A program made the translations under genes and the position numbers. From Candidatus Yanofskybacteria bacterium RIFCSPHIGHO2_01_FULL_41_26 (GTDB lineage: Bacteria; Patescibacteria; Paceibacteria; 2-02-FULL-40-12; GWA2-44-9), in NCBI GenBank assembly GCA_001794055.1, contig MGJB01000014.1:1-24399 (forward strand): a stretch of 24,399 bases of DNA, written 5' to 3'. The notes beneath the pieces were generated by a model, which worked only from the letters and a program-made list of their open reading frames with translations, was not told the origin of the DNA and did not search any database. Position 1 is the stretch's first letter. Every line of letters starts with the position of its first letter. Below, piece after piece: positions 15,168 through 22,912 of the stretch.

Positions 15168-16008
15168 TCTAAAAATATTATTTTTTGGGACTCCCGAATT
15201 TGCCATGCCAGTTTTGGAAACTCTCGTAAAAAATGGCTACAATGTTTCTCATTTTCAATCGAAATCTTTAAAGAATGAGCAAACTTTTAAAGCTTTTAAA
15301 CTTTTAAACCCTGATCTGTGTGTCGTGGCCGCTTACGGTAAGATACTGCCTTCTCGTTATCTTGAAGTTCCAAAATACGGTTTTCTTAATGTTCATCCTT
15401 CTTTGCTTCCAAAATACCGCGGCCCATCCCCTATTCAAACCGCAATATTAAATGGCGACAAAAAGACAGGGGTTTCCATAATGGTCGTTGACGAAGAAGT
15501 AGACCACGGCCCCATTCTCGCACAACGAGAATTTTTAATTTCCAATTTTCAATTTTCAAACCACGATGAGTTGGCCAAAAAGTTATTTGAATTGGGAGCA
15601 AAACTTTTAATTGAAACGTTACCGAAATACATTAGGGGTGAAATAAGATCAGTAAAACAAGATCACGGCCAAGCTACTTTTACAAAAATGTTTTCAAGAG
15701 AAGACGGGCGCATAAATTGGTCCGAATCTTGCGACAAAATTTATAACCAGATAAAAGCCCTAAACCCCGAACCGGGCACCTGGACGACATGGAAAGGCAA
15801 AATTCTAAACATACACGACGGAATCCCCTCTCTGGGACCACCCCTTTCTATTTTTAATGTTGTCACAAAAATAGATGGTAACATTGCCGTTGCCACTAAA
15901 AAATGCTATCTAATACTCAAGTCTATCCAGCTTGAAGGCAAGAGGGAAACCAATGCGAAAAGTTTTGTTAATGGTCATCCTGATTTTATCGGTTCTGTTC
16001 TGGAATAG
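15157..16008 (+). CDS. fmt: Methionyl-tRNA formyltransferase, with an internal deletion
   Basis: This enzyme formylates Met-tRNA for initiation using 10-formyl-tetrahydrofolate. The catalytic residues are present: Asn78, His80 and Asp116 in FLNVHPSLLPKYRGPSPIQ and VDEEVDHGPI. The C-terminal tRNA-binding domain is intact (INWSESCDKIYNQIKALNPEPG to SFVNGHP). At 283 residues it is short. The region after NGYNV (about 30) jumps to FQSKSL, so about 30 residues that usually hold the TQPDRPAGRGKKLxPSPVK segment of the formyl-folate-binding fold are missing. Residues 124-135 are encoded by a degenerate heptamer repeat. It overlaps def upstream and the GH1 gene downstream. Whether the shortened enzyme works is open. 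Confidence 0.9.
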   Translation: MENNLKILFFGTPEFAMPVLETLVKNGYNVSHFQSKSLKNEQTFKAFKLLNPDLCVVAAYGKILPSRYLEVPKYGFLNVHPSLLPKYRGPSPIQTAILNGDKKTGVSIMVVDEEVDHGPILAQREFLISNFQFSNHDELAKKLFELGAKLLIETLPKYIRGEIRSVKQDHGQATFTKMFSREDGRINWSESCDKIYNQIKALNPEPGTWTTWKGKILNIHDGIPSLGPPLSIFNVVTKIDGNIAVATKKCYLILKSIQLEGKRETNAKSFVNGHPDFIGSVLE

Positions 16009-17428
16009 TTATTTAACAAAAAAAACTCGGGATAACGCACCGCCAATAAAAGAAGCGGGATCGGAAAAAATAACAAAACAAAACAATAAAACCGCTTCTT
16101 CGCTTGTTAAATTTGAGGATGCTGTATTTCCGGAGAATTTTTTCTTCGGATCGGCGTATTCGGATTTTCAAACCGCCGGCATCAGCAAGGCTTCGGATTG
16201 GCATGAATATATACAAAACATAAAATCGCCGCTTGTCGGCCCCGGAATTGCCAATGATCTTTTCAACCGTTACCAGGAAGATTTCGACCTTGCCGGAGAA
16301 ATTGGTATTCAAGTCCACAGAATTTCTTTGGACTGGGCCCGCTGCGAACCAGAGGAGGGCAAATTTGACAAAGCATGCATAGAAAAATGGAAAGAGATAG
16401 GCCGCTATATGAAATCAAAAGGCATTCAACTCATGATCTGCCTGAATCATTTTCCCCATCCAAAGTGGTTTGCCGAATTGGGCGGATGGGAAAATGTTAA
16501 AGCCCCTTACTACTACGCACGCTATGCTGAATTCATAGCCAGAAACATCGGCGTTCCCCTGGAGACAAAGTGGTGGCTTACATATAACGAACCGCAGTTT
16601 GTTATCAGTATTCCTTACGGAAAAGGCGGATGGCCGCCTTTCAAAACAGTTGAAAACTTCGCCGACATTAAGGGAACCGAAAGATTCCTGAAAGTAGCTG
16701 GTAATGTAATGGACGGACATCGTTTGGCTTATCGAGCTATCCATAAAGTCATGGATAAATACATGAGTAAACACAATAAGGTAATGATCGGTTTCGCTTC
16801 CGCACCAGGCTCTTTCTACCCTAACGACCCCAATTCGGATCATGACCGACTAGCCGAAAATCTTTTCAACACAGTGCACACTCTAGCTTTTGATTCTTTT
16901 GTCGGCAATGCTGACAGAGATTTCATCGGTCTGAACTATTACGGCCGGACAAAGTTAAAAATGCACCTCCCAAACTGGAAAAATCCCTTAAGTTGGCTCG
17001 GCGATAAACCCTTCGCGATTGAATGGGTAGATGAAGGAGCCAATCAACCGGATGGCCGGCCCAAAGAATTTTATCCTCAAGCACTCTACGACTTAATTAT
17101 GAAATTCAAAGACATGGGCAAGCCCATTATCATTACCGAGAACGGCCTCGATGATGATAAAGATAGGTTCCGAGAAGAATTTCTTGTCATTCATCTGAAG
17201 GCCATTCATGATGCAATCCGTGACGGCGCCAACGTTATCGGCTATCAATATTGGGCCCTTGCTGATACCTGGGAACCAGGAGATAATCGATTCTCGCATA
17301 TGGGCCTAATACGCATCGAGAGAAGTGACGGCACACTAAACCGCAGCCTGAGGCCAAGCGCAAATACCTATGCCGAGATAATCAGAACCCGCAAAATAAC
17401 AAAAGATCTCCTTGAAAAACACAAATAA
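15953..17428 (+). CDS. Membrane-anchored GH1 family glycosidase
   Basis: A glycoside hydrolase family 1 enzyme (beta-glucosidase or related), acting by retention with two glutamates. The acid/base Glu213 lies in TYNEP and the nucleophile Glu396 in IITENG; NHFPHP (165-170), VHRISLDWAR (121-130) and FIGLNYYG are also family hallmarks. Of its 491 residues the first 57 are an N-terminal hydrophobic segment (4-17) and a polar linker, which suggests that the domain is tethered outside the membrane. The ATG at 15953 has AGAGGG just upstream. It lies inside fmt, giving a 56-nt overlap, and no other start codon fits. It faces a ROK kinase and transporter, which suggests a sugar-use cluster. The exact substrate is unknown. 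Confidence 0.88.
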   Translation: MRKVLLMVILILSVLFWNSYLTKKTRDNAPPIKEAGSEKITKQNNKTASSLVKFEDAVFPENFFFGSAYSDFQTAGISKASDWHEYIQNIKSPLVGPGIANDLFNRYQEDFDLAGEIGIQVHRISLDWARCEPEEGKFDKACIEKWKEIGRYMKSKGIQLMICLNHFPHPKWFAELGGWENVKAPYYYARYAEFIARNIGVPLETKWWLTYNEPQFVISIPYGKGGWPPFKTVENFADIKGTERFLKVAGNVMDGHRLAYRAIHKVMDKYMSKHNKVMIGFASAPGSFYPNDPNSDHDRLAENLFNTVHTLAFDSFVGNADRDFIGLNYYGRTKLKMHLPNWKNPLSWLGDKPFAIEWVDEGANQPDGRPKEFYPQALYDLIMKFKDMGKPIIITENGLDDDKDRFREEFLVIHLKAIHDAIRDGANVIGYQYWALADTWEPGDNRFSHMGLIRIERSDGTLNRSLRPSANTYAEIIRTRKITKDLLEKHK

Positions 17429-17440
17429 AGTAGAAAAACA

Positions 17441-17466
17441 AAAGACGCAATAAGCGTCTTTTTTAT
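17441..17466. terminator. Bidirectional terminator
   Basis: AAGACGC-AATAA-GCGTCTT followed by TTTTTT on the plus strand and, on the minus strand, by TTGTTTTTC. It ends both the GH1 gene and the convergent EamA transporter gene. Confidence 0.85.
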
Positions 17467-18317
17467 CTGAATAAAACTACCAGTAAGCTCGCACCGAGAA
17501 TTAGAGTTCCCCCTATCCATACATTCTTGGTCAGCTTTTCCTTAAAAAAATATGCACCTAGTAAAATGGCCCCGATACGGTCAACATATCCTAATACTGC
17601 GCTATGCTTCACAGGAACGATCTGAACTCCCGAGAAATAAAGAATGAATGACAAAAAAAGCAGAACTCCGGCGATGACTATCATAAATCTTTCTTTCTTT
17701 TCGCCGATCGTTATTGATTGGCCGAGAATAACTGCGACAACGGGCATAATTGCCGCCTGGGCTAGAAGTTTCACAAAAGCAGAAATATTCGGCGCAACTC
17801 CGTGTGTTGAAACAATTCTTCCAAAAACCATTTCCAAACTATAGAAGCAAGCAGAACCAAGAGCAAAATAAATCCATTTCTTGGAGGAATTATTCTGCCA
17901 GCTCGGACGGGTAATAATCACCAAGCCTGCAAATCCAAGCAGGACAGCCACGATATCTACCGGCGTAAGTGTTTCGTGGAACATTGGCACAAACGCAATC
18001 AGGATAATGACCAGAATCGAAGCAAAATAATGCAGCAAGGCAGCGTTGTAAACATAGGTCATCTTAAGCGCCGTATAAAATAGGCTGTTATTCAGTGCAG
18101 AAACTAATCCGAGAAGCACCAGCATTGTAACCTGATACTGATTCAATCCGACGAAAGGATTTTTTGCCAGAAACATGACCGAGAATATAGCCACACCCAC
18201 CAAAGACATCCAGGTTCCAACACCAACACCTGAGGTTTTTTTGACGCCCTTGATAACCAGACCATTTATAATCGCCCATATCGATACAGCGCCGAGAACT
18301 TCCAGATAGCCAATCAT
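17463..18317 (-). CDS. EamA-family (DMT) membrane transporter
   Basis: A 284-residue integral membrane protein with about ten hydrophobic helices in two homologous halves, as in the EamA/DMT (drug/metabolite transporter) superfamily. Family features include a first helix starting GYLEVLGAVSIWAIINGLV and the late VPVKHSAVLGYVDRIGAILLG stretch, typical of helix 8-9 before the conserved last helices. The EamA family includes exporters and importers of sugars, amino acids and metabolites. The ATG overlaps the ROK kinase stop codon by 4 nt (ATGA), so translation is coupled. That pairing points to a sugar-related substrate, but this is inference. Confidence 0.82.
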   Translation of the reverse strand: MIGYLEVLGAVSIWAIINGLVIKGVKKTSGVGVGTWMSLVGVAIFSVMFLAKNPFVGLNQYQVTMLVLLGLVSALNNSLFYTALKMTYVYNAALLHYFASILVIILIAFVPMFHETLTPVDIVAVLLGFAGLVIITRPSWQNNSSKKWIYFALGSACFYSLEMVFGRIVSTHGVAPNISAFVKLLAQAAIMPVVAVILGQSITIGEKKERFMIVIAGVLLFLSFILYFSGVQIVPVKHSAVLGYVDRIGAILLGAYFFKEKLTKNVWIGGTLILGASLLVVLFR

Positions 18318-19225
18318 GAGAAGACTTCATTTATCGCATGTTTGGCCGCACCGATAATCCCGGCTTGTGGATTCACGGCTGATCTTACCTCTAACCCGTT
18401 AAGTAATCCTCCAAGTTTTAAATCTCTGTAAACTTTCAGTTGAAGGATCACTTTTTCTACCATAATAGATGTTACTAATCCCCCGCCGAGAATTATGCAT
18501 TCGGGATGGTGAACATTCACAATATTAACTATTCCTTCGACAAGATGGGCGCAATATTTATCCATGACAGTTGGGACCAATAAAGCTTCCCTCCCTGATT
18601 CCGGAGGTTCAAGCTTCAAGAGATTACGATAAGTAGTTTGTAGACCTTTTGTACCAAGATATGATTCAAGACAATTCAGGCGCCCACAACTACAGTCGCG
18701 CTCTTCCCAAGGCACAAACAATGTCGTGTGGCCCCATTCTCCGCCCATTCCTTGGCCCCTTGCCAGGCGGCCGTTCACAATAATTCCGCTTCCGACTCCT
18801 GTTCCCAATGTGAGCATAACCGCATTCTTGAAATCTTTAGCTGCACCGAGCCACGCTTCACCAAGCACAGCCGCATCGGCATCGTTAATTAAAAATGTTT
18901 TGTAGCCAATTCTTTCCTGAAGCAGTTTCACCACTTTCAAATTTCGGATATGCAAAAGATTGGGAGGGCTTATAATGATTCCATGATTTGGTTCCAGTGG
19001 TCCGGGACTCGCAATTCCAACAGCCTTTATAATGCATCCGTAACCTTGGGCCGTAAACTGCATGTCTCTGATAAGTTCGGTCAAACTGCAAATAAGTTCC
19101 GTGATAGTCAGCTTCGCACCATTAATTCCGCGTTTTGAAAAAGGATTATATGTATTTCCATTCCTATCCAATAACCAGCCGGAAATATGGCTTCCGCCGA
19201 GATCAATACCTAAGTAAAGTTCCAT
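18314..19225 (-). CDS. ROK-family sugar kinase (probable glucokinase)
   Basis: A ROK-family kinase of 303 residues that phosphorylates a hexose with ATP. The phosphate loop is GIDLGGSH (6-13), the sugar site includes GIASPGP (70-76) and the catalytic Asp115 in INDADAAVLGE, and LTLGTGVGSGII (138-149) is the second phosphate motif. The zinc site is intact: His166 with Cys178, Cys180 and Cys185 (CSCGRLNC) followed by LES. It has no helix-turn-helix, so it is an enzyme and not a NagC-type repressor. AAGGA lies 5 nt before the ATG. A promoter is present and the EamA gene is translationally coupled downstream. Glucose released by the GH1 enzyme is a natural candidate substrate. Confidence 0.9.
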   Translation of the reverse strand: MELYLGIDLGGSHISGWLLDRNGNTYNPFSKRGINGAKLTITELICSLTELIRDMQFTAQGYGCIIKAVGIASPGPLEPNHGIIISPPNLLHIRNLKVVKLLQERIGYKTFLINDADAAVLGEAWLGAAKDFKNAVMLTLGTGVGSGIIVNGRLARGQGMGGEWGHTTLFVPWEERDCSCGRLNCLESYLGTKGLQTTYRNLLKLEPPESGREALLVPTVMDKYCAHLVEGIVNIVNVHHPECIILGGGLVTSIMVEKVILQLKVYRDLKLGGLLNGLEVRSAVNPQAGIIGAAKHAINEVFS

Positions 19226-19275
19226 ATTTTCCTTTCAAAGAGCACCTGCCTGCCGACAGACAGAAAACTGGCGAT

Positions 19276-19304
19276 AGTATAGCAAAAACAAAACACCCTG
19301 TTAA
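19276..19304 (-). promoter_or_regulatory. Promoter of the ROK-EamA operon
   Basis: On the minus strand TTAACA (19299-19304) and TATACT (19276-19281) are 17 nt apart, and TG one base before the -10 box makes an extended -10. The -35 box lies in the loop of the terminator of the upstream gene. A palindromic CCTGCCTGCCG...CAGACAG-type repeat (about 19243-19262) lies in the leader before the Shine-Dalgarno. Confidence 0.7.
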
Positions 19305-19310
19305 GGGTGT
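19282..19310 (-). terminator. Terminator of the surface-protein gene
   Basis: On the minus strand ACACCC-TTAACA-GGGTGT is followed by TTTTGTTTTT. It lies 20 nt past the stop at 19331 and overlaps the promoter of the next operon. Confidence 0.8.
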
Positions 19311-19330
19311 CGTGTTTTTGCCTGTTTCAA

Positions 19331-20614
19331 TTACAATATTATTGGTTTCTCGGTTTTATAAGTGGCGAGTTCGATTTGATTTATTGGAGCAATTTGTTCG
19401 GAATCTATTTTCATTCTTTTGACAGCTTGAGGCGTAATATATCTTTTTGTTTTTCCTTGTAACACTTGAAAAACATCCCGATTCAAAGGATTTTCCAAAA
19501 ATACAAATTGGTTCTGAGGATAATAATTAAATTCTTTTTTACTAATTATAACTATATCCTCCTCCCTATCTCCATAAGATTCTGATACGGTTTTATGAGG
19601 AATCAACCTTATCATATTGCCTTCTGTTAGGTAATAGTTCTTTTTCTTGTCGCCCGCCACCTGTATTACTTTTACCCTAGAATATCTGTCCAATTGTTGC
19701 TGGGTAATTGGCTGAATCATGCTATCGGTAAACCCATAATCATAAAAAATATCCTGAGTCGGTATTAAATGTTTCTTGCCTCCAATTATTTCATATATCT
19801 CCTCGTGCTTGGGAATTCTGACAAGAATTACACCCGAACCGTTTCCGTTTGTATTCTTTGTGCCTGCATTATAAATAGTAGCGGTTAAACCGGAATTGTT
19901 TCCGGAACCGCTTGAAGCGTTTGAAGCATTGTTTGAATTTGCAGTAATTGCTGTAGCAGAAACAGGAAAAACTGTTTGGGTAGATTGAACATAAGTAGCT
20001 GGCGGAACTGTACCACAACCAAGACCAATCCGTGATAAAGCATTGCAAACAAAAGTGTTTAGGTCGCCGCCACTTCCTAATCCGTTAATGCCACCATAAG
20101 CGGAATTGTTGTAAATATTATTTTGGTTGACTGTTAAAGTGTCGCTTACCGTATAAGTAAGACTGACGGAATCAATAGAGGCGCTGCCCACCATTAAACT
20201 GTCTCTGGTTATTGCCGCTTTCCAACGCAATTGATTGCCGACCGAATCGAACAAATAAGTATATCCGGGATTAATTTGCATCCATCTTTGGCCGTTATTA
20301 TTGGATAAATAATAAATTACCCTGGCATTAGAAGGGATATTGTTTGAGACATCCAGACGGGCGCTGATTATAGCTTTTGAGGGATTAGCAATAATATCAG
20401 AAGTAATAGCGGAAGAAACAGAATCATCGGCAGTATATGCTTTGCCTCCAATAAACTTGACTCCCGTTTGGATCATATCTAAATTAAAATTGGACGACAA
20501 GTCATCTGAATATGCAAAAATTTGGTCAGCCTTCGCGGGAAAAACCGGCAAAACCATTGTCGTTAAAATGAGGGCTATGGCGAAATATCTAAGCCTGACT
20601 AAAGAATTTATCAT
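19331..20614 (-). CDS. Secreted surface protein with GKKH-type repeats
   Basis: A 427-residue exported protein of unknown function. A signal peptide covers about 1-28 (FAIALILTTMVLPVFPAKA). A beta-rich middle region follows, with a wording typical of cell-surface folds (ISARLDVSNNIPSNARVIYYLSNNNGQRW). After it come an Asn/Ser/Gly-rich linker with two close Cys (FVCNALSRIGLGC) and a C-terminal region with about three related units of 50-60 residues. Their shared pattern is VYxIxGGKKHxIP, then F, a G/F pair, I-x-x-I and L-x-x-Y. I chose the ATG at 20614. An in-frame ATG at 20632 overlaps the -10 box, so it cannot be in the mRNA. The mRNA should be leaderless. It may be an adhesin or envelope protein. 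Confidence 0.7.
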   Translation of the reverse strand: MINSLVRLRYFAIALILTTMVLPVFPAKADQIFAYSDDLSSNFNLDMIQTGVKFIGGKAYTADDSVSSAITSDIIANPSKAIISARLDVSNNIPSNARVIYYLSNNNGQRWMQINPGYTYLFDSVGNQLRWKAAITRDSLMVGSASIDSVSLTYTVSDTLTVNQNNIYNNSAYGGINGLGSGGDLNTFVCNALSRIGLGCGTVPPATYVQSTQTVFPVSATAITANSNNASNASSGSGNNSGLTATIYNAGTKNTNGNGSGVILVRIPKHEEIYEIIGGKKHLIPTQDIFYDYGFTDSMIQPITQQQLDRYSRVKVIQVAGDKKKNYYLTEGNMIRLIPHKTVSESYGDREEDIVIISKKEFNYYPQNQFVFLENPLNRDVFQVLQGKTKRYITPQAVKRMKIDSEQIAPINQIELATYKTEKPIIL

Positions 20615-20622
20615 AATTATAT

Positions 20623-20651
20623 AGTATATCATGTTTTATTATATATGTCAA
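20623..20651 (-). promoter_or_regulatory. Strong promoter of the surface-protein gene (leaderless)
   Basis: On the minus strand TTGACA (20646-20651) and TATACT (20623-20628) are 17 nt apart. The -10 box ends 8 nt before the ATG at 20614, which decides that start over the ATG at 20632. Confidence 0.75.
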
Positions 20652-20692
20652 AGTAGTTTCTGAATTAAAATTATTATATGATTAGGATTCTT

Positions 20693-21415
20693 ATGGCTAA
20701 CCAAGAAACAATTTTAACCGTAGAAAATCTAGGAGTCAAATTTGATAATAATGAAGTCCTTAAAGGGCTCAGTTTTTTTGTTAAAAAAGGAGATGTCCTG
20801 GCAATTGTCGGCCCGAACGGATCCGGCAAATCAGTATTATTCCGAGCACTCTTGAATCTCGTCCCCTATTCCGGAAAAATCCAATGGGCTCCCGGATTAA
20901 AAGTAAGCTACGTTCCGCAAAAATTTAATATAGACAAAGAACTTCCATTAAGCGTTCAAGAGTTTTTTAAATTTAAAGAAAAAAATTCAAAAAAAATTAT
21001 TAGCGCACTAAAATCAGTCGGTATAACCGACGAACACCACATTGAACATCATATCCTAAAAGAACGTTTAGGTTGGCTATCAGGAGGACAACTTCAAAGG
21101 ATTTTAATCGCTTGGTCTATTATAGATAATCCCGATGTTCTTTTGTTTGACGAGCCCACTGCCGGAATTGATGTGGGCGGAGAAGAAACAATTTACAACT
21201 TACTAAAAAAATTGAAAGACGAGAGAGGTTTTACTATCCTGTTAATTTCTCATGATTTGAATATCGTTTATAAATACGCCAACAATGTTATTTGCGTAAA
21301 CAAAGAGATGATATGCTACGGGGAGCCGAATTCAGTTCTGGATCCGACGGCTCTCGCCAATCTTTATGGCGGAGAAGCAGGTTTCTATAAACATGAACAT
21401 AGCCATGATCACTAA
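20693..21415 (+). CDS. znuC: Metal ABC transporter, ATPase subunit (ZnuC/MntB-type)
   Basis: The ATP-binding subunit of a zinc- or manganese-type ABC importer. Walker A is GPNGSGKS (40-47), the Q-loop VPQ (74-76), the signature LSGGQ (129-133), Walker B VLLFDE (149-154) and the switch His187 in ISHD. The C-terminus ends in HEHSHDH, a His-rich tail common in metal transporters. I chose the ATG at 20693 (240 residues), with AGGA 5 nt upstream; an ATG 15 nt earlier lacks a ribosome binding site. It overlaps the permease gene by 23 nt. The metal-binding lipoprotein and any Fur/Zur-type regulator are not in the window, so zinc versus manganese cannot be decided. Confidence 0.87.
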   Translation: MANQETILTVENLGVKFDNNEVLKGLSFFVKKGDVLAIVGPNGSGKSVLFRALLNLVPYSGKIQWAPGLKVSYVPQKFNIDKELPLSVQEFFKFKEKNSKKIISALKSVGITDEHHIEHHILKERLGWLSGGQLQRILIAWSIIDNPDVLLFDEPTAGIDVGGEETIYNLLKKLKDERGFTILLISHDLNIVYKYANNVICVNKEMICYGEPNSVLDPTALANLYGGEAGFYKHEHSHDH

Positions 21416-22172
21416 CCCAATTCTTTTTCAGCTTTTGGTTGGAGTTCTTATCGGTTTAGGAGCCGGGTATCTTGGGTCATTCATGATTTTAAAGCGAATG
21501 TCTCTTGTTGGAGACGTAATATCACACGTTGCCTTGCCCGGAATCGCCTTGGCTCTAATTTTCGAAATTAATCCATTCTTCGGCGCTTTCGCCGCTTTGT
21601 TTTTGGCTGTTGTTGGAATATGGTTCTTAGAAATAAAAACTGAATTACCTTCCGAAACATTGGTGGGAATATTTTTTGCCCTTAGTTTGGCCATAGGAAT
21701 CTTAATAACACCCGAACCGGAATTGCTGGAGGCCCTATTCGGCGACATTACCAAAATAGGCTCGGCTGATGTCTTCATGACCATAGCTTTGATTATTGTC
21801 ATGTTTTTCGCCATGTTTAGAATATATCGCGGATTGACCTTAAGTGTTGTTTCCAAACAACTCGCTCAATCAATGGGGATTAATGTTTCTAAAATAAGCT
21901 TTTTATTTCTTCTGTTGGTAGCTATCATTGTCGCTTTAGGATTAAAAGTAACGGGTATATTTCTGATGGGAGCCCTAGTCATAGTTCCAGCAGCCGCAGC
22001 CAAAAACATCTCCATCGGTTTAGCTCGTTTTACTAAATTAGCCGCACTATTTGGAGGCATTTCCGCTTTGGGAGGAATTCTATTTGCAAATCACTTTGGT
22101 CTTCACCCAGGACCAATTATAGTCTTAACTAGCGGAGTAATATTCTTACTAACTTTGCTTTTTAAGAAATAA
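21393..22172 (+). CDS. znuB: Metal ABC transporter, permease subunit (ZnuB/MntC-type)
   Basis: The membrane subunit paired with the ATPase just upstream, family ABC-3. The 259 residues make about eight membrane helices. Family sequences are clear: YLGSFMILKRMSLVGDVISH near the N-terminus (with the metal-path His), ALPGIALALI, LFGDI, and VTGIFLMGALVIVPAAAA. The start is ambiguous between ATGs at 21366, 21393 and 21405; I prefer 21393, although no strong Shine-Dalgarno supports any of them. All overlap the end of the ATPase gene, so the two are translationally coupled. It forms a homodimer with ZnuC in the family model. Confidence 0.87.
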   Translation: MNIAMITNPILFQLLVGVLIGLGAGYLGSFMILKRMSLVGDVISHVALPGIALALIFEINPFFGAFAALFLAVVGIWFLEIKTELPSETLVGIFFALSLAIGILITPEPELLEALFGDITKIGSADVFMTIALIIVMFFAMFRIYRGLTLSVVSKQLAQSMGINVSKISFLFLLLVAIIVALGLKVTGIFLMGALVIVPAAAAKNISIGLARFTKLAALFGGISALGGILFANHFGLHPGPIIVLTSGVIFLLTLLFKK

Positions 22173-22214
22173 GCTGTACTCTTTACTAAAGCACTTTTAA
22201 AGAAGAGGGTGGGC

Positions 22215-22832
22215 ATGGACGCAGAGAACGATCGAGGGTCAGAAAATAAACTTACTAGTTTATTTTCAATTATCTTCCTCGTTTTAGTTGTATTGTTTTT
22301 TGTTTTCTTTCTTCCATCTCCACACAACGACGAACTCCTGTCTATTCCAAAACGTGATGACTTTACCGACCATCTCATAAAGTCAGGTTCCCCAACAAAT
22401 GAGTTTGACGACTTTATCAACGAACTCAAACAGAGCAGCGATTTATCAGAACACAAAATAGTCTTTCTCGTTGGTCCGTATTTTTACACCGACTTTATAG
22501 CTGGGGGAATATACACGGATAAGTATCATAGATTGAGTCACTATTTGCTTGTGGAAAAAGAGTATTATGAGACCTTGACACTAACAGACAAGAAAGCATT
22601 CATTGCTCACGAAATAGGCCACCTTGTCAAGCTAAGAGAACCGCCATATGCAGAATATTTTATAGCAAACAGAGAAATTGCCAGTCAAATAAACGCCGAC
22701 GAATTTGCTGTTAGACACGTCGGAGTTGACGCTGTAACGGAATGGCTAAATAAATCTTATGAATACAACCCCGAACGCCAACAAAGACTTCTAAAACTCG
22801 CCTTGCTCAAAAAAGAAATGAGGAAACAATAG
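22215..22832 (+). CDS. M48-like membrane zinc protease
   Basis: A 205-residue protein with one N-terminal membrane helix (about 15-34) and an outside or cytosolic domain with HEIGH (132-136), the zinc-binding motif of gluzincin metalloproteases. The later block REIASQINADEFAVRHVG (153-170) resembles the ExxAD region of M48 proteases. At the usual position of the third zinc ligand there is Gln158; Glu154 or Glu163 could substitute, or activity may be lost. The ATG at 22215 has AAGAGGG 5 nt upstream; a GTG 6 nt earlier overlaps it. The gene follows znuB by 42 nt and could share its transcript, an interesting pairing because both use zinc. It ends at a good terminator. Confidence 0.68.
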   Translation: MDAENDRGSENKLTSLFSIIFLVLVVLFFVFFLPSPHNDELLSIPKRDDFTDHLIKSGSPTNEFDDFINELKQSSDLSEHKIVFLVGPYFYTDFIAGGIYTDKYHRLSHYLLVEKEYYETLTLTDKKAFIAHEIGHLVKLREPPYAEYFIANREIASQINADEFAVRHVGVDAVTEWLNKSYEYNPERQQRLLKLALLKKEMRKQ

Positions 22833-22843
22833 TCCAATTCATT

Positions 22844-22874
22844 AAAACAGCTGGATCAGTAGGCTGTTTTTTTC
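22844..22874 (+). terminator. Rho-independent terminator
   Basis: AAAACAGC-TGGATCAGTAG-GCTGTTTT followed by more T residues. It ends the znuC-znuB-protease run, just before the efp promoter. Confidence 0.8.
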
Positions 22875-22903
22875 TTGCAAAAATTATCGCTGTTTGGTAA
22901 GTT
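22875..22903 (+). promoter_or_regulatory. Promoter of efp (leaderless)
   Basis: TTGCAA (22875-22880) and TAAGTT (22898-22903) are 17 nt apart. The -10 box ends 9 nt before the ATG at 22913, so the leader is at most 2-3 nt. Confidence 0.5.
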
Positions 22904-22912
22904 ATTGTCATC

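Noticed and set aside
20615..20632. ATG at 20632 for the surface protein
   Set aside because: This ATG overlaps the -10 box of a near-perfect promoter, so it would lie upstream of the mRNA start.
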